Below are positions 16,277 to 24,485 of a DNA stretch of 42,915 bases, piece by piece (position 1 is the first letter of the stretch; the number at the start of each line of letters is the position of its first letter). The position numbers and the translations under genes are program-made. Origin of the DNA: DASQUK01 sp035697145 (lineage in GTDB: Bacteria > Actinomycetota > Acidimicrobiia > Acidimicrobiales > VFJN01); assembly GCA_035697145.1 (NCBI GenBank), contig DASSDL010000057.1, positions 1-42,915 of the forward strand. Direction: 5' to 3'. The notes below the pieces were generated by a model, which saw only the letters and a list, made by a program, of their open reading frames with translations, did not search any database and was not told where the DNA came from.

Positions 16277-17760
16277 TCCGCCAAGCCCGCCGCTCCATCC
16301 CGCCCCGCCGCATGCCGCTGTCACACGAGCCAGCTCCGCACGAGCGCCGCCGCCGTCATGGTCGCCGCGGCGACGACGACGAGGAGGAGGGCAACGCCTT
16401 CGAGGACTTCTGGGAGGGGCCGGCCAACCGCGACAGCGGCGGGGCCGCGCCGCGGCAGGCACCGACCTGGGGGCAGCCCGCCTCGGGGGCCTACCGCGGC
16501 GCCACGACCGGAGCCGGGCCGTCGACCGGGGCGTATCGGGCGGGGCCCACGGCGGCCGGGGCCCGGACGGGCGCCTACCCGGCCGCTCCTTACGAGGGCG
16601 ACACCTATGCCAACGACGCCTATCCGGATGACGGCTACGACGAGGACTACTACGAGGACGAGTACGACGACTACGAGGGCGACGAGGGCGAGGGGCTCTC
16701 CCGGCGGCGGGGCTGTCGGGCGGTGGTCATCACGTTCGCGGTGCTGCTCATCGCCGCCGGAGTCGGGGCGTGGTTCGCATGGTCGTGGGTCCAAGGCGAG
16801 ATCGATCCGTCCGGGGACCCGGGCGAGACGGTGCTGGTCGAGATCCCCGACGGCGCGTCGACCAGCGACGTCGGCCACGAGCTTGCCGATGCCGGGGTGA
16901 TCAGCAACGCCACGGTGTGGGACTGGTACATCCGCTTCCGTGACCCCGGCGAGTTCCAGGCGGGCGGCTACCGGATGCAGCTCAACTCGTCGTTCACCGA
17001 GGCGATCGACGCCCTCGAGGAGGGTGCACTGCCCCCCAACGCCATCCTGATCACCGTGCCGGAGGGCCTGACCCTGCCCGAGACGCTGGCTCGACTGGCC
17101 GACCCCGAGGATGGGGTCGAAGGCTTCACCGCCGAGGGGCTGCAGGCCGCGATCCGGGACCCGGCCTCCCGGTCGAGCATCCTGCCGGCGGACCAGCAGT
17201 CGCTCGAGGGCACCCTCTTCCCCGAGAGCTACGCGGTCGAGGAGGGTGACACCGAGGCGGTCGTCGTCCAGCGCATGGTGGCCCAGCTCGACAGCACGCT
17301 CGCCGAGCTGGACATGCAGGGCCGGGCCGAGGCGCTGGGCCTGACGCCCTACCAGGTGCTGACGGTGGCGTCGCTGATCGAGGAGGAGGCTGGAACCGAG
17401 GAGGACCGGCCGCGGGTCGCCCGGGTCGTCTACAACCGGCTGGCCGAGGAGATGCCGCTCCAGATCGACGCGACCAGCTGTTACGTCAAGAACGAGCCGG
17501 GGGGTTGCTCGCTCACCGAGGCGGACCTCGCGTTGGACTCGCCCTACAACACCCGCAACCGCCAGGGCTTGCCGCCCACGCCCATTGCGTCACCCGGCCG
17601 GGCCAGCATCGAGGCCGCCCTGAATCCCGCCGAGGGCGACTGGCTCTTCTACGTCCTCGACGCCGAGGCCGACGACGGCTCCCATTTCTTCACCGCCGAT
17701 ATCGACGAGTTCAACGAGGCGCGGGCGCGCTGCCGAGAGGCCGGCCTCGGCTGCGGCTGA
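16273..17760 (+). CDS. mltG: Endolytic murein transglycosylase MltG
   Basis: A 495-residue protein (482 if ATG 16312 is used). The first about 145 residues are cytoplasmic and disordered: Arg-rich, then GAY-type repeats (SGAYRGATTGAG, STGAYRAG, RTGAYPA), then a tract of Asp, Glu and Tyr. One membrane helix follows (about 147-173), then the extracytoplasmic YceG domain with TLFPESYAV, the catalytic Glu in ASLIEEEAG (E370), VARVVYNRL and SPYNTRNRQGLPPTPIASPG. MltG cuts nascent glycan strands and sets their length. The Cys pair around 401-409 (CYVKNEPGGC) may form a disulfide. GTG 16273 overlaps the ruvX stop by four bases. Confidence 0.93.
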   Translation: MIRQARRSIPPRRMPLSHEPAPHERRRRHGRRGDDDEEEGNAFEDFWEGPANRDSGGAAPRQAPTWGQPASGAYRGATTGAGPSTGAYRAGPTAAGARTGAYPAAPYEGDTYANDAYPDDGYDEDYYEDEYDDYEGDEGEGLSRRRGCRAVVITFAVLLIAAGVGAWFAWSWVQGEIDPSGDPGETVLVEIPDGASTSDVGHELADAGVISNATVWDWYIRFRDPGEFQAGGYRMQLNSSFTEAIDALEEGALPPNAILITVPEGLTLPETLARLADPEDGVEGFTAEGLQAAIRDPASRSSILPADQQSLEGTLFPESYAVEEGDTEAVVVQRMVAQLDSTLAELDMQGRAEALGLTPYQVLTVASLIEEEAGTEEDRPRVARVVYNRLAEEMPLQIDATSCYVKNEPGGCSLTEADLALDSPYNTRNRQGLPPTPIASPGRASIEAALNPAEGDWLFYVLDAEADDGSHFFTADIDEFNEARARCREAGLGCG

Positions 17761-17809
17761 TGCTTCCCCGGTGCGCGCGCTCGACGCCATTTGTTGATCC
17801 GACGCCTCC

Positions 17810-18673
17810 ATGGCGCGGGTAGTCACAGGATCCACGCGGTTGGCGGCGCTCATCGGCTCGCCGGTGCGCCACTCGCTGTCACCGACCATCCTCAACGCCG
17901 CCTTCGCCGCGGTGGACGCCGACTGGGTGTTCCTGGTCTTCGACGTGCCTCCGGGGCACGGTGCCCAGGCCATCGCCGCCGTGCGAGACCTCGGGATCGG
18001 CGGGCTGTCGGTGACCATGCCCCACAAGGCCGCGGTCCACGACGCCGTCGACGAGCGGACCCCGGTGGCCGCGGCCCTCGGCGCCGTCAACTGCGTGTGC
18101 TGGCGGGGCGACCGGCTGGTGGGTGACAACACCGACGGCGCCGGCTTCGTCGACGCCCTGCGGATGGACGAGGGCGTCGACCCTGCGGGGCTGCGCTGCG
18201 TGGTGGTGGGCGCAGGGGGCGCCGGGCGGGCCGTGGCGCTGGCCCTCGGCGAGGCCGGGGCGGCCGACGTCGCCATCGTGAATCGGTCACCGGAGCCGGC
18301 GGCCCGCGCTGCGATCCTCGCGGGCGAGCGGGGCCGGGTCGGTACGGCAGCGAATGTCGCGGGCGCCGACCTGGTGGTCAATGCCACACCCCTTGGCATG
18401 GGTGTGGTGACCGCCGCCGACCGCACGCCCGAACCGCTTCCCGTTGACCCGGCCTCGCTCCACCCCGGGCAGGTGGTCGTCGATCTCATCTACCACCCGG
18501 CGACGACCCCGTTGCTGGCCGCCGCCCGCGACCAGGGCGCCGTGGCGGTCAACGGGCTGGGCATGCTCATCCACCAGGCCGCCCACGGATTTCGGCGCTG
18601 GACGGGAGAGGACCCGCCGCTGGAGGCGATGTCAGCCGCCGCGGTGGCCGAACTCGCGCGCCGCATGGGCTGA
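17810..18673 (+). CDS. aroE: Shikimate dehydrogenase
   Basis: A 287-residue NADP-dependent enzyme that reduces 3-dehydroshikimate to shikimate. Substrate residues are seen in SPVRHSLSP (17-25), catalytic Lys73 in SVTMPHK and Asp109 in GDNTDGAGF. The nucleotide-binding GAGGAGR is at 134-140 and VNATPLGM follows. The end GLGMLIHQAAHGFRRWTG is also typical. ATG 17810 gives the normal N-terminus. It lies just ahead of the DUF4388 gene and about 2.5 kb before the aroC-aroK-aroB-aroQ operon, so the shikimate genes are only loosely grouped. Confidence 0.96.
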   Translation: MARVVTGSTRLAALIGSPVRHSLSPTILNAAFAAVDADWVFLVFDVPPGHGAQAIAAVRDLGIGGLSVTMPHKAAVHDAVDERTPVAAALGAVNCVCWRGDRLVGDNTDGAGFVDALRMDEGVDPAGLRCVVVGAGGAGRAVALALGEAGAADVAIVNRSPEPAARAAILAGERGRVGTAANVAGADLVVNATPLGMGVVTAADRTPEPLPVDPASLHPGQVVVDLIYHPATTPLLAAARDQGAVAVNGLGMLIHQAAHGFRRWTGEDPPLEAMSAAAVAELARRMG

Positions 18674-18715
18674 CACCACACCTCGTGGGCGCGGAGCGCT
18701 GAAAACGCCGCTGGG

Positions 18716-18735
18716 CGCGCGCTGGACGCGCGGTT
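18716..18735 (+). terminator. Possible intrinsic terminator after aroE
   Basis: CGCGCG at 18716-18721 and CGCGCG at 18727-18732 form a stem around CTGGA, followed by GTTT. The stem is short and the T-run weak, so confidence is low. It abuts the next gene's -10 box. Confidence 0.3.
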
Positions 18736-18741
18736 TAGGGT
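18736..18741 (+). promoter_or_regulatory. -10 box of the DUF4388 gene
   Basis: TAGGGT lies 17 bases before ATG 18759 and would give a 5' leader of roughly ten bases. A second overlapping TAGGGG follows. Confidence 0.35.
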
Positions 18742-18758
18742 AGGGGCCAGCGCTGGGG

Positions 18759-20312
18759 ATGTTGGCGGGGACCAAGCACATCGGAGGTACGGCGTTGGCG
18801 CTCCAAGGGACTCTCGACACGTTTTCTCTCCCGGACGTGCTGAAGTTGCTGGCGACCACCAGCAAGACCGGACGGCTCCGCATCGACGGCGATCGCGGGC
18901 AGGGAAGCGTCTGGCTACGCGATGGCCGGGTGGTCGATTCCGATGCCGACCGCGCCGTTGACGGCGCGCCAACCGATGAGGTGGTCTTCGAGCTGCTTCG
19001 CTTCGGCAGCGGCTCGTTCGCGTTCGACTCCGATAGCCACACGCCGAACGCCGAGCATCCCGACGAGGTCGACGACCTCCTGCGGCGCGCCAACGCACTG
19101 CTCAGCGAATGGACCGAGCTGGAGGCGGTGGTCCCCTCGCTGGACCACCGCGTGAGCCTCACCTCCGAGCTATCCAGCGACGAGGTGACGATCGACGCCG
19201 ACCGCTGGCGCTCGCTGGTGGCGGTGGCAGGGGGTCGCTCGGTCGGCGAGGTGGCCAGCTCCCTTGGCCTGAGCGAGCTGAACGTGTCCCGGGCCGTGCG
19301 CGACCTTGTCGAGCTGGGCGTGGCCGACGTCGACAGCCCCGAGCCCATCCCCGAACCCAGCCGCCTGGCCGACCTGCCGGACCTTCCGTCCGAACGGCCG
19401 CGCCGCGCGGGCTCACGGTCCCGGCCCACACCTCCTCGGGGCATACCGGGCCTACCGATGCCCGCCCCGAGCGGCCGTGGGAGCGGCGAGCGTGTCCCGA
19501 GCGGCCGTGGGACCGGGGAGAGGGTGCCGGGCGGCCGGGGAAGCGAGGACCATCTTCCCGAGCCGGCGTTGACGGGCGAGACACCACGCGCCGGGTGGCG
19601 GCAATCCGACCGCGCTAGTGGCCCCCACCCGACCGTCGGGCCCGACGGTCTGCCGCCCTCCGCTCGTGCCACCAACGGCCAGGGCCGGCCTTCCGGCCCG
19701 GGGTCGCGGGCTCGTCGTCCCGACGCAAACGGTCCGACCCCACCGTCGGCTGCGCCGGGCTCCAACGGCGGCCGGCCGCCCTCTCGCTCGGACCGCGGTC
19801 GCAGGGCGCCGGCGCCACCTCCTTCGCCGGGGCGGTTGCCGGCCGACCCGGCCCTCGGTTCCCCCTTCCCCGCGGACCTACCGGCGACGCCGAGCTCCCC
19901 GCCCGCACTCCCGGGCCTGCCCGATACCAGCCCGCTCGGTGACGATGCGTCGCCGTTCACGGGGGGTGGGCTGATCCCGCCGGTCGACTCCATCCATACG
20001 GGCCAGATCCGGGCGGTGTCGTCGTCGGCATTGCCCCCGGAGATGCATTGGGCGGCCGACGACGAGGCGCCCGGCGGCCCTACCGGTCCGATCACCTCGC
20101 CGTTTGCCGGGCTGAGCTCGCTCGGTTCGCTGCGGCCGGGCGCCGAAGGCGAGCTGGCACCCCATCTCGCCGCCATGAGCCCCGAGGCACGAGCTGCGGT
20201 GCAGGCGACCGTCGGTCCCACCGGGGGATCGGCGGCGGTCCGCAGCCCCAGCACCGGTGACGACGTTGCTCAGCGGGGGAGGCTCATCAACTTCCTCTCC
20301 TCCGTCCGCTGA
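18759..20312 (+). CDS. DUF4388 (PATAN-like) domain protein with long disordered linker
   Basis: A 517-residue protein. Residues about 14-115 are a DUF4388 domain (LQGTLDTFSLPDVLKLLATT, KTGRLRIDG, VWLRDGRVVD, VFELLRFGSGSFAFD), a domain linked to signalling and gliding or pilus motility scaffolds. Residues about 145-192 look like a winged-helix-like segment (GRSVGEVASSLGLSELNVSR). From 195 to about 465 the chain is Pro/Ser/Gly/Arg-rich and disordered, with a three-copy repeat. A conserved tail ends in RGRLINFLSSVR. It is immediately followed by a prepilin peptidase gene, hinting at a role in type IV pilus or Tad biology, but no pilus genes lie in the window. The ATG is preferred; TTG 18795 would start closer to the domain. 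Confidence 0.8.
   Translation: MLAGTKHIGGTALALQGTLDTFSLPDVLKLLATTSKTGRLRIDGDRGQGSVWLRDGRVVDSDADRAVDGAPTDEVVFELLRFGSGSFAFDSDSHTPNAEHPDEVDDLLRRANALLSEWTELEAVVPSLDHRVSLTSELSSDEVTIDADRWRSLVAVAGGRSVGEVASSLGLSELNVSRAVRDLVELGVADVDSPEPIPEPSRLADLPDLPSERPRRAGSRSRPTPPRGIPGLPMPAPSGRGSGERVPSGRGTGERVPGGRGSEDHLPEPALTGETPRAGWRQSDRASGPHPTVGPDGLPPSARATNGQGRPSGPGSRARRPDANGPTPPSAAPGSNGGRPPSRSDRGRRAPAPPPSPGRLPADPALGSPFPADLPATPSSPPALPGLPDTSPLGDDASPFTGGGLIPPVDSIHTGQIRAVSSSALPPEMHWAADDEAPGGPTGPITSPFAGLSSLGSLRPGAEGELAPHLAAMSPEARAAVQATVGPTGGSAAVRSPSTGDDVAQRGRLINFLSSVR
19469..19558 (+). repeat. Three 30-base tandem repeats inside the DUF4388 gene
   Basis: Three in-frame 30-base units encode SGRGSGERVP, SGRGTGERVP and GGRGSEDHLP. 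They diverge progressively, the third most. They lie in the disordered linker and probably reflect slippage expansion. Confidence 0.7.
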
Positions 20313-21142
20313 GCGACCTGTCGCAGGCAGCCCTCGTCGCCGGGGCGGTGGTCCTCGGCGTCGGGATTGTCGGGCCTGCGCTCAACCACGCCATCCTTCG
20401 CTGGGTTGGCTGGCGGGTGGTCATGCCGCAGCTGCTGCAACGGGTGCCGGCATCCGGGGAGCTCGGGCGATCGGTGGCGCGCTGCGGGACGTGCGGCCAC
20501 TCCCTGGCTCCCCAGCTAGCGGCCCCCGCCCTGCCCTGGCTCCTGGCCGGCGGGCGCTGCGCCGGCTGTGGCGCGGCTCGGCCCCGGTGGTGCGCGGGGG
20601 TTGAGGTGGCCACCGGGCTCACCTTCGGTCTGGCGGCGGCGCGGGCGGGTTGGTCGGCCACGCTGCTGCCGGTGCTGAGCCTGTTCGCCGGGCTGGTGGC
20701 CATGTCGGTGGTCGACATCTGGGCGATGCGGATCCCCACCCGGTTTGCGCGCGTCACGACCCTGGCGGTCGGGTTGACGATCGTGGTGGCAACCGCCGTC
20801 GACGGCGGCATCGACGCCGACACGCTGCGAGGGGCATTGGTGGGGGCGGGGGTGCTCGGCGGCGGCCTGCTGGTGCTGCACCTGATCTCCCCCCGCATGC
20901 TCGGGTTCGGCGACGTGCGCCTGGCGACGGTGGCAGGACTGGTGGTGGGGTGGCTGGCGTGGACGCCCGAGCATCCTGTCCTCGGGCCGGTGGAAGGCGC
21001 ACTCGACGCCGCGCTGCTGGGTGGCTTCATCGGGGCTCTGGTGGGTGTCGCCCTGCTGGTCATGCGCCGGCGCAACGACCCGTTTGCCTTCGGCCCCTCG
21101 CTGGCGGTGGGAGCGGCGGTGGTGATTCTCGCCTCGTTGTAG
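20309..21142 (+). CDS. Prepilin peptidase (A24 family), probable CTG start
   Basis: A polytopic aspartyl protease that cleaves, and usually N-methylates, type IV prepilins. Using CTG 20309 as start, the zinc-binding Cys are C59, C62, C84 and C87 (RCGTCG, RCAGCGAARPRW). The catalytic Asp are D136 in VVDIWAMRIPTR and D202 in MLGFGDVRLA. GPALNHAILRWVGW replaces the usual GSFLNVVIYR. The first conventional start is GTG 20348, but it leaves only nine residues before GPALN and halves the first membrane helix. CTG 20309 overlaps the preceding TGA (CTGA) and restores LSQAALVAGAVVLGVGIVG. The start is therefore inferred. Confidence 0.82.
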   Translation: MSDLSQAALVAGAVVLGVGIVGPALNHAILRWVGWRVVMPQLLQRVPASGELGRSVARCGTCGHSLAPQLAAPALPWLLAGGRCAGCGAARPRWCAGVEVATGLTFGLAAARAGWSATLLPVLSLFAGLVAMSVVDIWAMRIPTRFARVTTLAVGLTIVVATAVDGGIDADTLRGALVGAGVLGGGLLVLHLISPRMLGFGDVRLATVAGLVVGWLAWTPEHPVLGPVEGALDAALLGGFIGALVGVALLVMRRRNDPFAFGPSLAVGAAVVILASL

Positions 21143-21223
21143 CCGGACAAGCCGTGTTCCCCGCTCTTGCCGCCTGGCATGTCTCGGGCCGGGGCCCTCG
21201 CGTGCACTCGGCCTCAGCATCGA

Positions 21224-21229
21224 TATCGT
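21224..21229 (+). promoter_or_regulatory. -10 box of aroC (probable leaderless start)
   Basis: TATCGT ends six bases before the aroC GTG, with no Shine-Dalgarno sequence; this is the expected spacing for a leaderless transcript. Confidence 0.45.
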
Positions 21230-21235
21230 CGTGCC

Positions 21236-22405
21236 GTGCTCCGGTTCCTCACCGCCGGCGAATCCCACGGCCGTGGCCTGGTGGCCATCGTCGAGGGGCT
21301 GCCCGCGGGGCTGCCGATCACGGTCGACGAGATCGGCCATGAGCTGGCCCGCCGCCGACTCGGCTACGGCCGCGGACCGCGCATGCGCTTCGAGCAGGAC
21401 GAGGTCACCCTCGTCGGCGGCGTCCGCCACGGCCGCACGCTGGGCGCCCCGGTGGCGATCGAGGTAGCGAACACCGAGTGGACGCGGTCGGACCGCTGGC
21501 ACGAGGAGATGTCGGTGGAGCCGGGCGAGACACGGGCGCCGCTCACCCAGCCCCGTCCCGGCCACGCCGACCTTGCCGGCATGCAGAAGTACGGCTTCAC
21601 CGACGCCCGCGACGTGCTGGAACGGGCCTCGGCCCGGGAGACGGCGGCGCGGGTGGCGGCCGGAGCCCTGGCCAAGGGATTGTTGCGACGGCTGGGCGTG
21701 GAGATCGTCTCGCACGTGATCCAGCTCGGGTCGGTGCGGTCGAAGTCGGACGATCGTCCCGCGCCCGCCGACCTCGACCGCGTGGACGCCTCGCCGCTGC
21801 GCTGCTTCGACCCCCCAGCCGAGGAGGCCATGGTCGAGGAGATCAAAGTGGTGGCCAAGGAGGGCGACAGCCTGGGAGGGGTGGCGGAGGTGCTGGCCTA
21901 CGGCGTGCCCGTCGGCCTGGGGAGCCACGTGCACTGGGATCGGCGGCTCGACGGCCTGTTGGCCCAGGCGCTCATGAGCATCCAGGCGGTGAAGGGCGTC
22001 GAGATCGGGGACGGGTTCGGCGTCGCCGGGCGTCCCGGCAGCCAGGCGCACGACCCCATTGGTTGGGACGCCGACCGCCATTCCTACCGGCGCACGACCA
22101 CCAGGGCCGGTGGCATCGAGGGCGGCATCTCCACCGGGGAGCTGATCGTGTGCCGGGTGGCGATGAAGCCCCTGGCGACGCTCAATCGGCCCGTGCTCAC
22201 CACCGTCGACGTCGTGACCAAACAGGAGACGGTGAGCTTCAAGGAACGGACCGACGTGACCGCCGTCCCCGCCATGGGGGTGGTGGCCGAGACGATGATG
22301 GCCCTGGTGCTGGCGGGGGAAGCCCTCCGCAAGTTCGGCGGGGACTCCCTGGCCGAGGTGGTCCGCAACCGGGACGCGTTCGACGCCTCGGTGCGCAACA
22401 CCTGA
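21236..22405 (+). CDS. aroC: Chorismate synthase
   Basis: A 389-residue FMN-dependent enzyme converting EPSP to chorismate. The N-terminal LRFLTAGESHGRGLVAIVEG, GYGRGPRMRFEQDEVTLVGG (43-62), RPGHADLAGMQKYGF and RASARETAARVAAG are signature stretches, as is the late RAGGIEGGISTGELIV. H11 is the expected active-site His. GTG 21236 gives the canonical N-terminus; the open frame extends further upstream but without homology. Its TGA overlaps the ATG of aroK (TGATG), so it heads a coupled shikimate operon. Confidence 0.97.
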   Translation: MLRFLTAGESHGRGLVAIVEGLPAGLPITVDEIGHELARRRLGYGRGPRMRFEQDEVTLVGGVRHGRTLGAPVAIEVANTEWTRSDRWHEEMSVEPGETRAPLTQPRPGHADLAGMQKYGFTDARDVLERASARETAARVAAGALAKGLLRRLGVEIVSHVIQLGSVRSKSDDRPAPADLDRVDASPLRCFDPPAEEAMVEEIKVVAKEGDSLGGVAEVLAYGVPVGLGSHVHWDRRLDGLLAQALMSIQAVKGVEIGDGFGVAGRPGSQAHDPIGWDADRHSYRRTTTRAGGIEGGISTGELIVCRVAMKPLATLNRPVLTTVDVVTKQETVSFKERTDVTAVPAMGVVAETMMALVLAGEALRKFGGDSLAEVVRNRDAFDASVRNT

Positions 22406-22980
22406 TGGATCCGAAGGGCGGCGACGGCGGCCGGCGCCGGCACGTCGTGCTGGTGGGGCCGATGGGCGTGGGCAAGACCACGGTCGGGCGCCGCCTGGCC
22501 AGGGAGCTGCAGCGACCGTTCGCCGACGCCGACGAGCAGCTCGAGCTCCGTGCCGGCCGGACCATCCCCGACATCTTCCGGGACGACGGCGAGCAGGCCT
22601 TCCGCCGGCTCGAGTCCGAGGTCCTGGCGGACCTGCTGGGCCGGGCCCATCCGCTGGTGGTCGCGGCCGGCGGCGGGGTGGTCACCCAGTCCGAGAACCG
22701 GGCCCTCCTGGGTCGCCGGGCGTTCGTCGTCTGGCTGCGGGCGTCCGCCGCGTTCCTTGCCGCCCGTGCCGATCCCACCCATCGGCCGCTGCTCACCGGC
22801 GATCCCGATCCCACGGCGGCGCTCGAACGCCTGATCGCGAGCCGGGCAGCGCTCTACGAGGAGGTCGCCGACGCCACCGTCGACGTCGAGCCGTTCCACG
22901 CCGGCGACGACAAGCCCAAGCGGGCGCTCGCCCGCCACATTGCCCGGTTGGTCGGCGTCCCTGCGGAGGCCACGGGGTGA
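22405..22980 (+). CDS. aroK: Shikimate kinase
   Basis: A 191-residue P-loop kinase phosphorylating shikimate at O3. The P-loop GPMGVGKTT (18-26), the DAD Mg/shikimate residues (41-43), the GGGVV strand (89-93) and RPLL near the lid are all present. The C-terminal tail after about 170 is slightly longer than usual. It starts one base inside the aroC stop and overlaps aroB by four bases. Confidence 0.96.
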   Translation: MDPKGGDGGRRRHVVLVGPMGVGKTTVGRRLARELQRPFADADEQLELRAGRTIPDIFRDDGEQAFRRLESEVLADLLGRAHPLVVAAGGGVVTQSENRALLGRRAFVVWLRASAAFLAARADPTHRPLLTGDPDPTAALERLIASRAALYEEVADATVDVEPFHAGDDKPKRALARHIARLVGVPAEATG

Positions 22981-24011
22981 GCGACGAGGTCACTGTCGAG
23001 GTCCGGCTGGGCGAGCGCTCGTACCCGGTCGTGGTCGGTGCCGGCGTGCGCGCCCACCTGGGCACGCTGCTCGATCCCGCGGCTCGCCGGGTGGCTGTCG
23101 TCACCCAGGGAGGCATCGGCTTGGAGGTGGATCCCGGACGGGAGCACGAGGTGTTCACCATCGGCGACGGCGAGGCCACCAAGTCGCTGGCCACGGTCGA
23201 GGAGCTGTGCCGGGCGTGGTCGCACTGGGGCCTCACGCGGACCGACCAGGTGGTGGCTGTGGGCGGTGGTGTGGTCACCGACACCGCCGGCTTCGCCGCA
23301 GCCGTCTACCACCGGGGCGTCGGGGTGGTGCACGTGCCCACCACCCTGCTGGGCATGGTCGACGCCGCCATCGGCGGCAAGACCGGGGTCAACCTGCCCG
23401 AAGGCAAGAACCTGGTGGGTGCCTTCTGGCAGCCGACGGCGGTGCTCTGCGACACCGACGCCCTCGCCACCCTCCCCGAGCGCGAGCGCCGGTCGGGCCT
23501 GGGCGAGATGGCCAAGTACCACTTCCTCACGGGCGAAGACCTGTCGGCGCGGCCCCTGGTGCCGCGTATCGCCGCCTGTGTGCGCATCAAGGCCGACGTG
23601 GTGGCGGCCGACGAGCGTGAGGCCGTGACGACCGACGTCCCGGGGCGGGCGATCCTCAACTACGGGCACACCCTGGCCCATGCGCTGGAGACGGCCGGAC
23701 GCTACGACCTGCGCCACGGGGAGGCCGTGGCCATCGGCCTGGTCTACGCCGCGGAGCTGGCCGTCGAGCTGGGCCGGATCGACCGCGCTCGGCTGGGCGA
23801 GCATCGTCGGGTGGTGGACGAGTACGGGTTGCCCTCGGTCCTTCCCCCCGACGTCGATCCCGCCGAGCTGGTCACGCTCATGACCCGCGACAAGAAGGCG
23901 CTGCACGGCCTCACGTTCGTGCTCGACGGGCCTGGCGGGATCGAGGTCGTGATGGGGGTGGACCCGGGCACGGTGAGCCTGGTCCTCGATCGGATCGGGA
24001 GCACCGTGTGA
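22977..24011 (+). CDS. aroB: 3-dehydroquinate synthase
   Basis: A 344-residue NAD- and zinc-dependent enzyme converting DAHP to 3-dehydroquinate. Signatures: AVGGGVVTDTAGFAA (94-108), VPTTLLGMVDAAIGGKTGVN (120-139), GLGEMAKYHF (E177, K180), LNYGHTLAHALET and HGEAVAIGLVYA. The Glu and two His of these last stretches are the zinc ligands. GTG start overlaps the aroK stop; its own stop overlaps aroQ's GTG. The length is a little shorter than the usual 355-365 but the core is complete. Confidence 0.97.
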   Translation: MSDEVTVEVRLGERSYPVVVGAGVRAHLGTLLDPAARRVAVVTQGGIGLEVDPGREHEVFTIGDGEATKSLATVEELCRAWSHWGLTRTDQVVAVGGGVVTDTAGFAAAVYHRGVGVVHVPTTLLGMVDAAIGGKTGVNLPEGKNLVGAFWQPTAVLCDTDALATLPERERRSGLGEMAKYHFLTGEDLSARPLVPRIAACVRIKADVVAADEREAVTTDVPGRAILNYGHTLAHALETAGRYDLRHGEAVAIGLVYAAELAVELGRIDRARLGEHRRVVDEYGLPSVLPPDVDPAELVTLMTRDKKALHGLTFVLDGPGGIEVVMGVDPGTVSLVLDRIGSTV

Positions 24012-24451
24012 CCGAGCGGCGGGTGATCCTCGTGCTCAGCGGTCCCAACCTCAACCTGCTGGGCCAGCGGGAGCCGGAGATCTACGGGCGTCAGACCCTC
24101 GACGACCATCTCGCGGCGGTGCACACGGCCGCCGAGGCCGCCGGCTTTGCGGTCGAGCACCTGCAGTCCAACGCCGAGGGCGAGCTCATCGACGCCATCC
24201 AGGTCGCCCGCGGCCGGTGCGCCGCGATCGTCATCAACCCCGGGGCCCTCGGCCACTACGCGTGGGGGCTCCACGATGCCCTGGCGGTGTTCGACGGACC
24301 GGTCATCGAGGTCCACATCTCCAACCCCAACGCCCGGGAGTCGTGGCGCCACACATCCGTCGTGGCCCCCGTGGCCACCGGGACGATTGCCGGCTTCGGT
24401 GGCCACGGCTACGTCCTGGCGATCGAGGCCGTCCGGCAGCTACTCAGGTGA
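24008..24451 (+). CDS. aroQ: Type II 3-dehydroquinate dehydratase
   Basis: A 147-residue dodecameric-type dehydratase converting 3-dehydroquinate to 3-dehydroshikimate. Catalytic and binding residues are visible: N15 in SGPNLNLLGQRE, R21, Y26 in EPEIYGRQTLDD, N55 and E57 in SNAEGELID, E101 and H103 in IEVHISN, R114 near ESWRHTS. The usual NPGAxTHTS segment reads NPGALGHYAWGLHDAL, an unusual variant of the loop. The enzyme is normal length. GTG overlaps the aroB stop. Confidence 0.95.
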   Translation: MTERRVILVLSGPNLNLLGQREPEIYGRQTLDDHLAAVHTAAEAAGFAVEHLQSNAEGELIDAIQVARGRCAAIVINPGALGHYAWGLHDALAVFDGPVIEVHISNPNARESWRHTSVVAPVATGTIAGFGGHGYVLAIEAVRQLLR

Positions 24452-24473
24452 CGGCGCCAACGGCTCCGCCCCC

Positions 24474-24479
24474 TAGCCT
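24474..24479 (+). promoter_or_regulatory. -10 box of the M24 peptidase gene (probable leaderless start)
   Basis: TAGCCT ends six bases before GTG 24486 with no ribosome site, the same arrangement as aroC and mtnA. Confidence 0.45.
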
Positions 24480-24485
24480 TGAACG

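Noticed and set aside
22977..24451. Possible truncation of aroB or aroQ
   Set aside because: Both are slightly short or variant, but all catalytic residues and end motifs are present.
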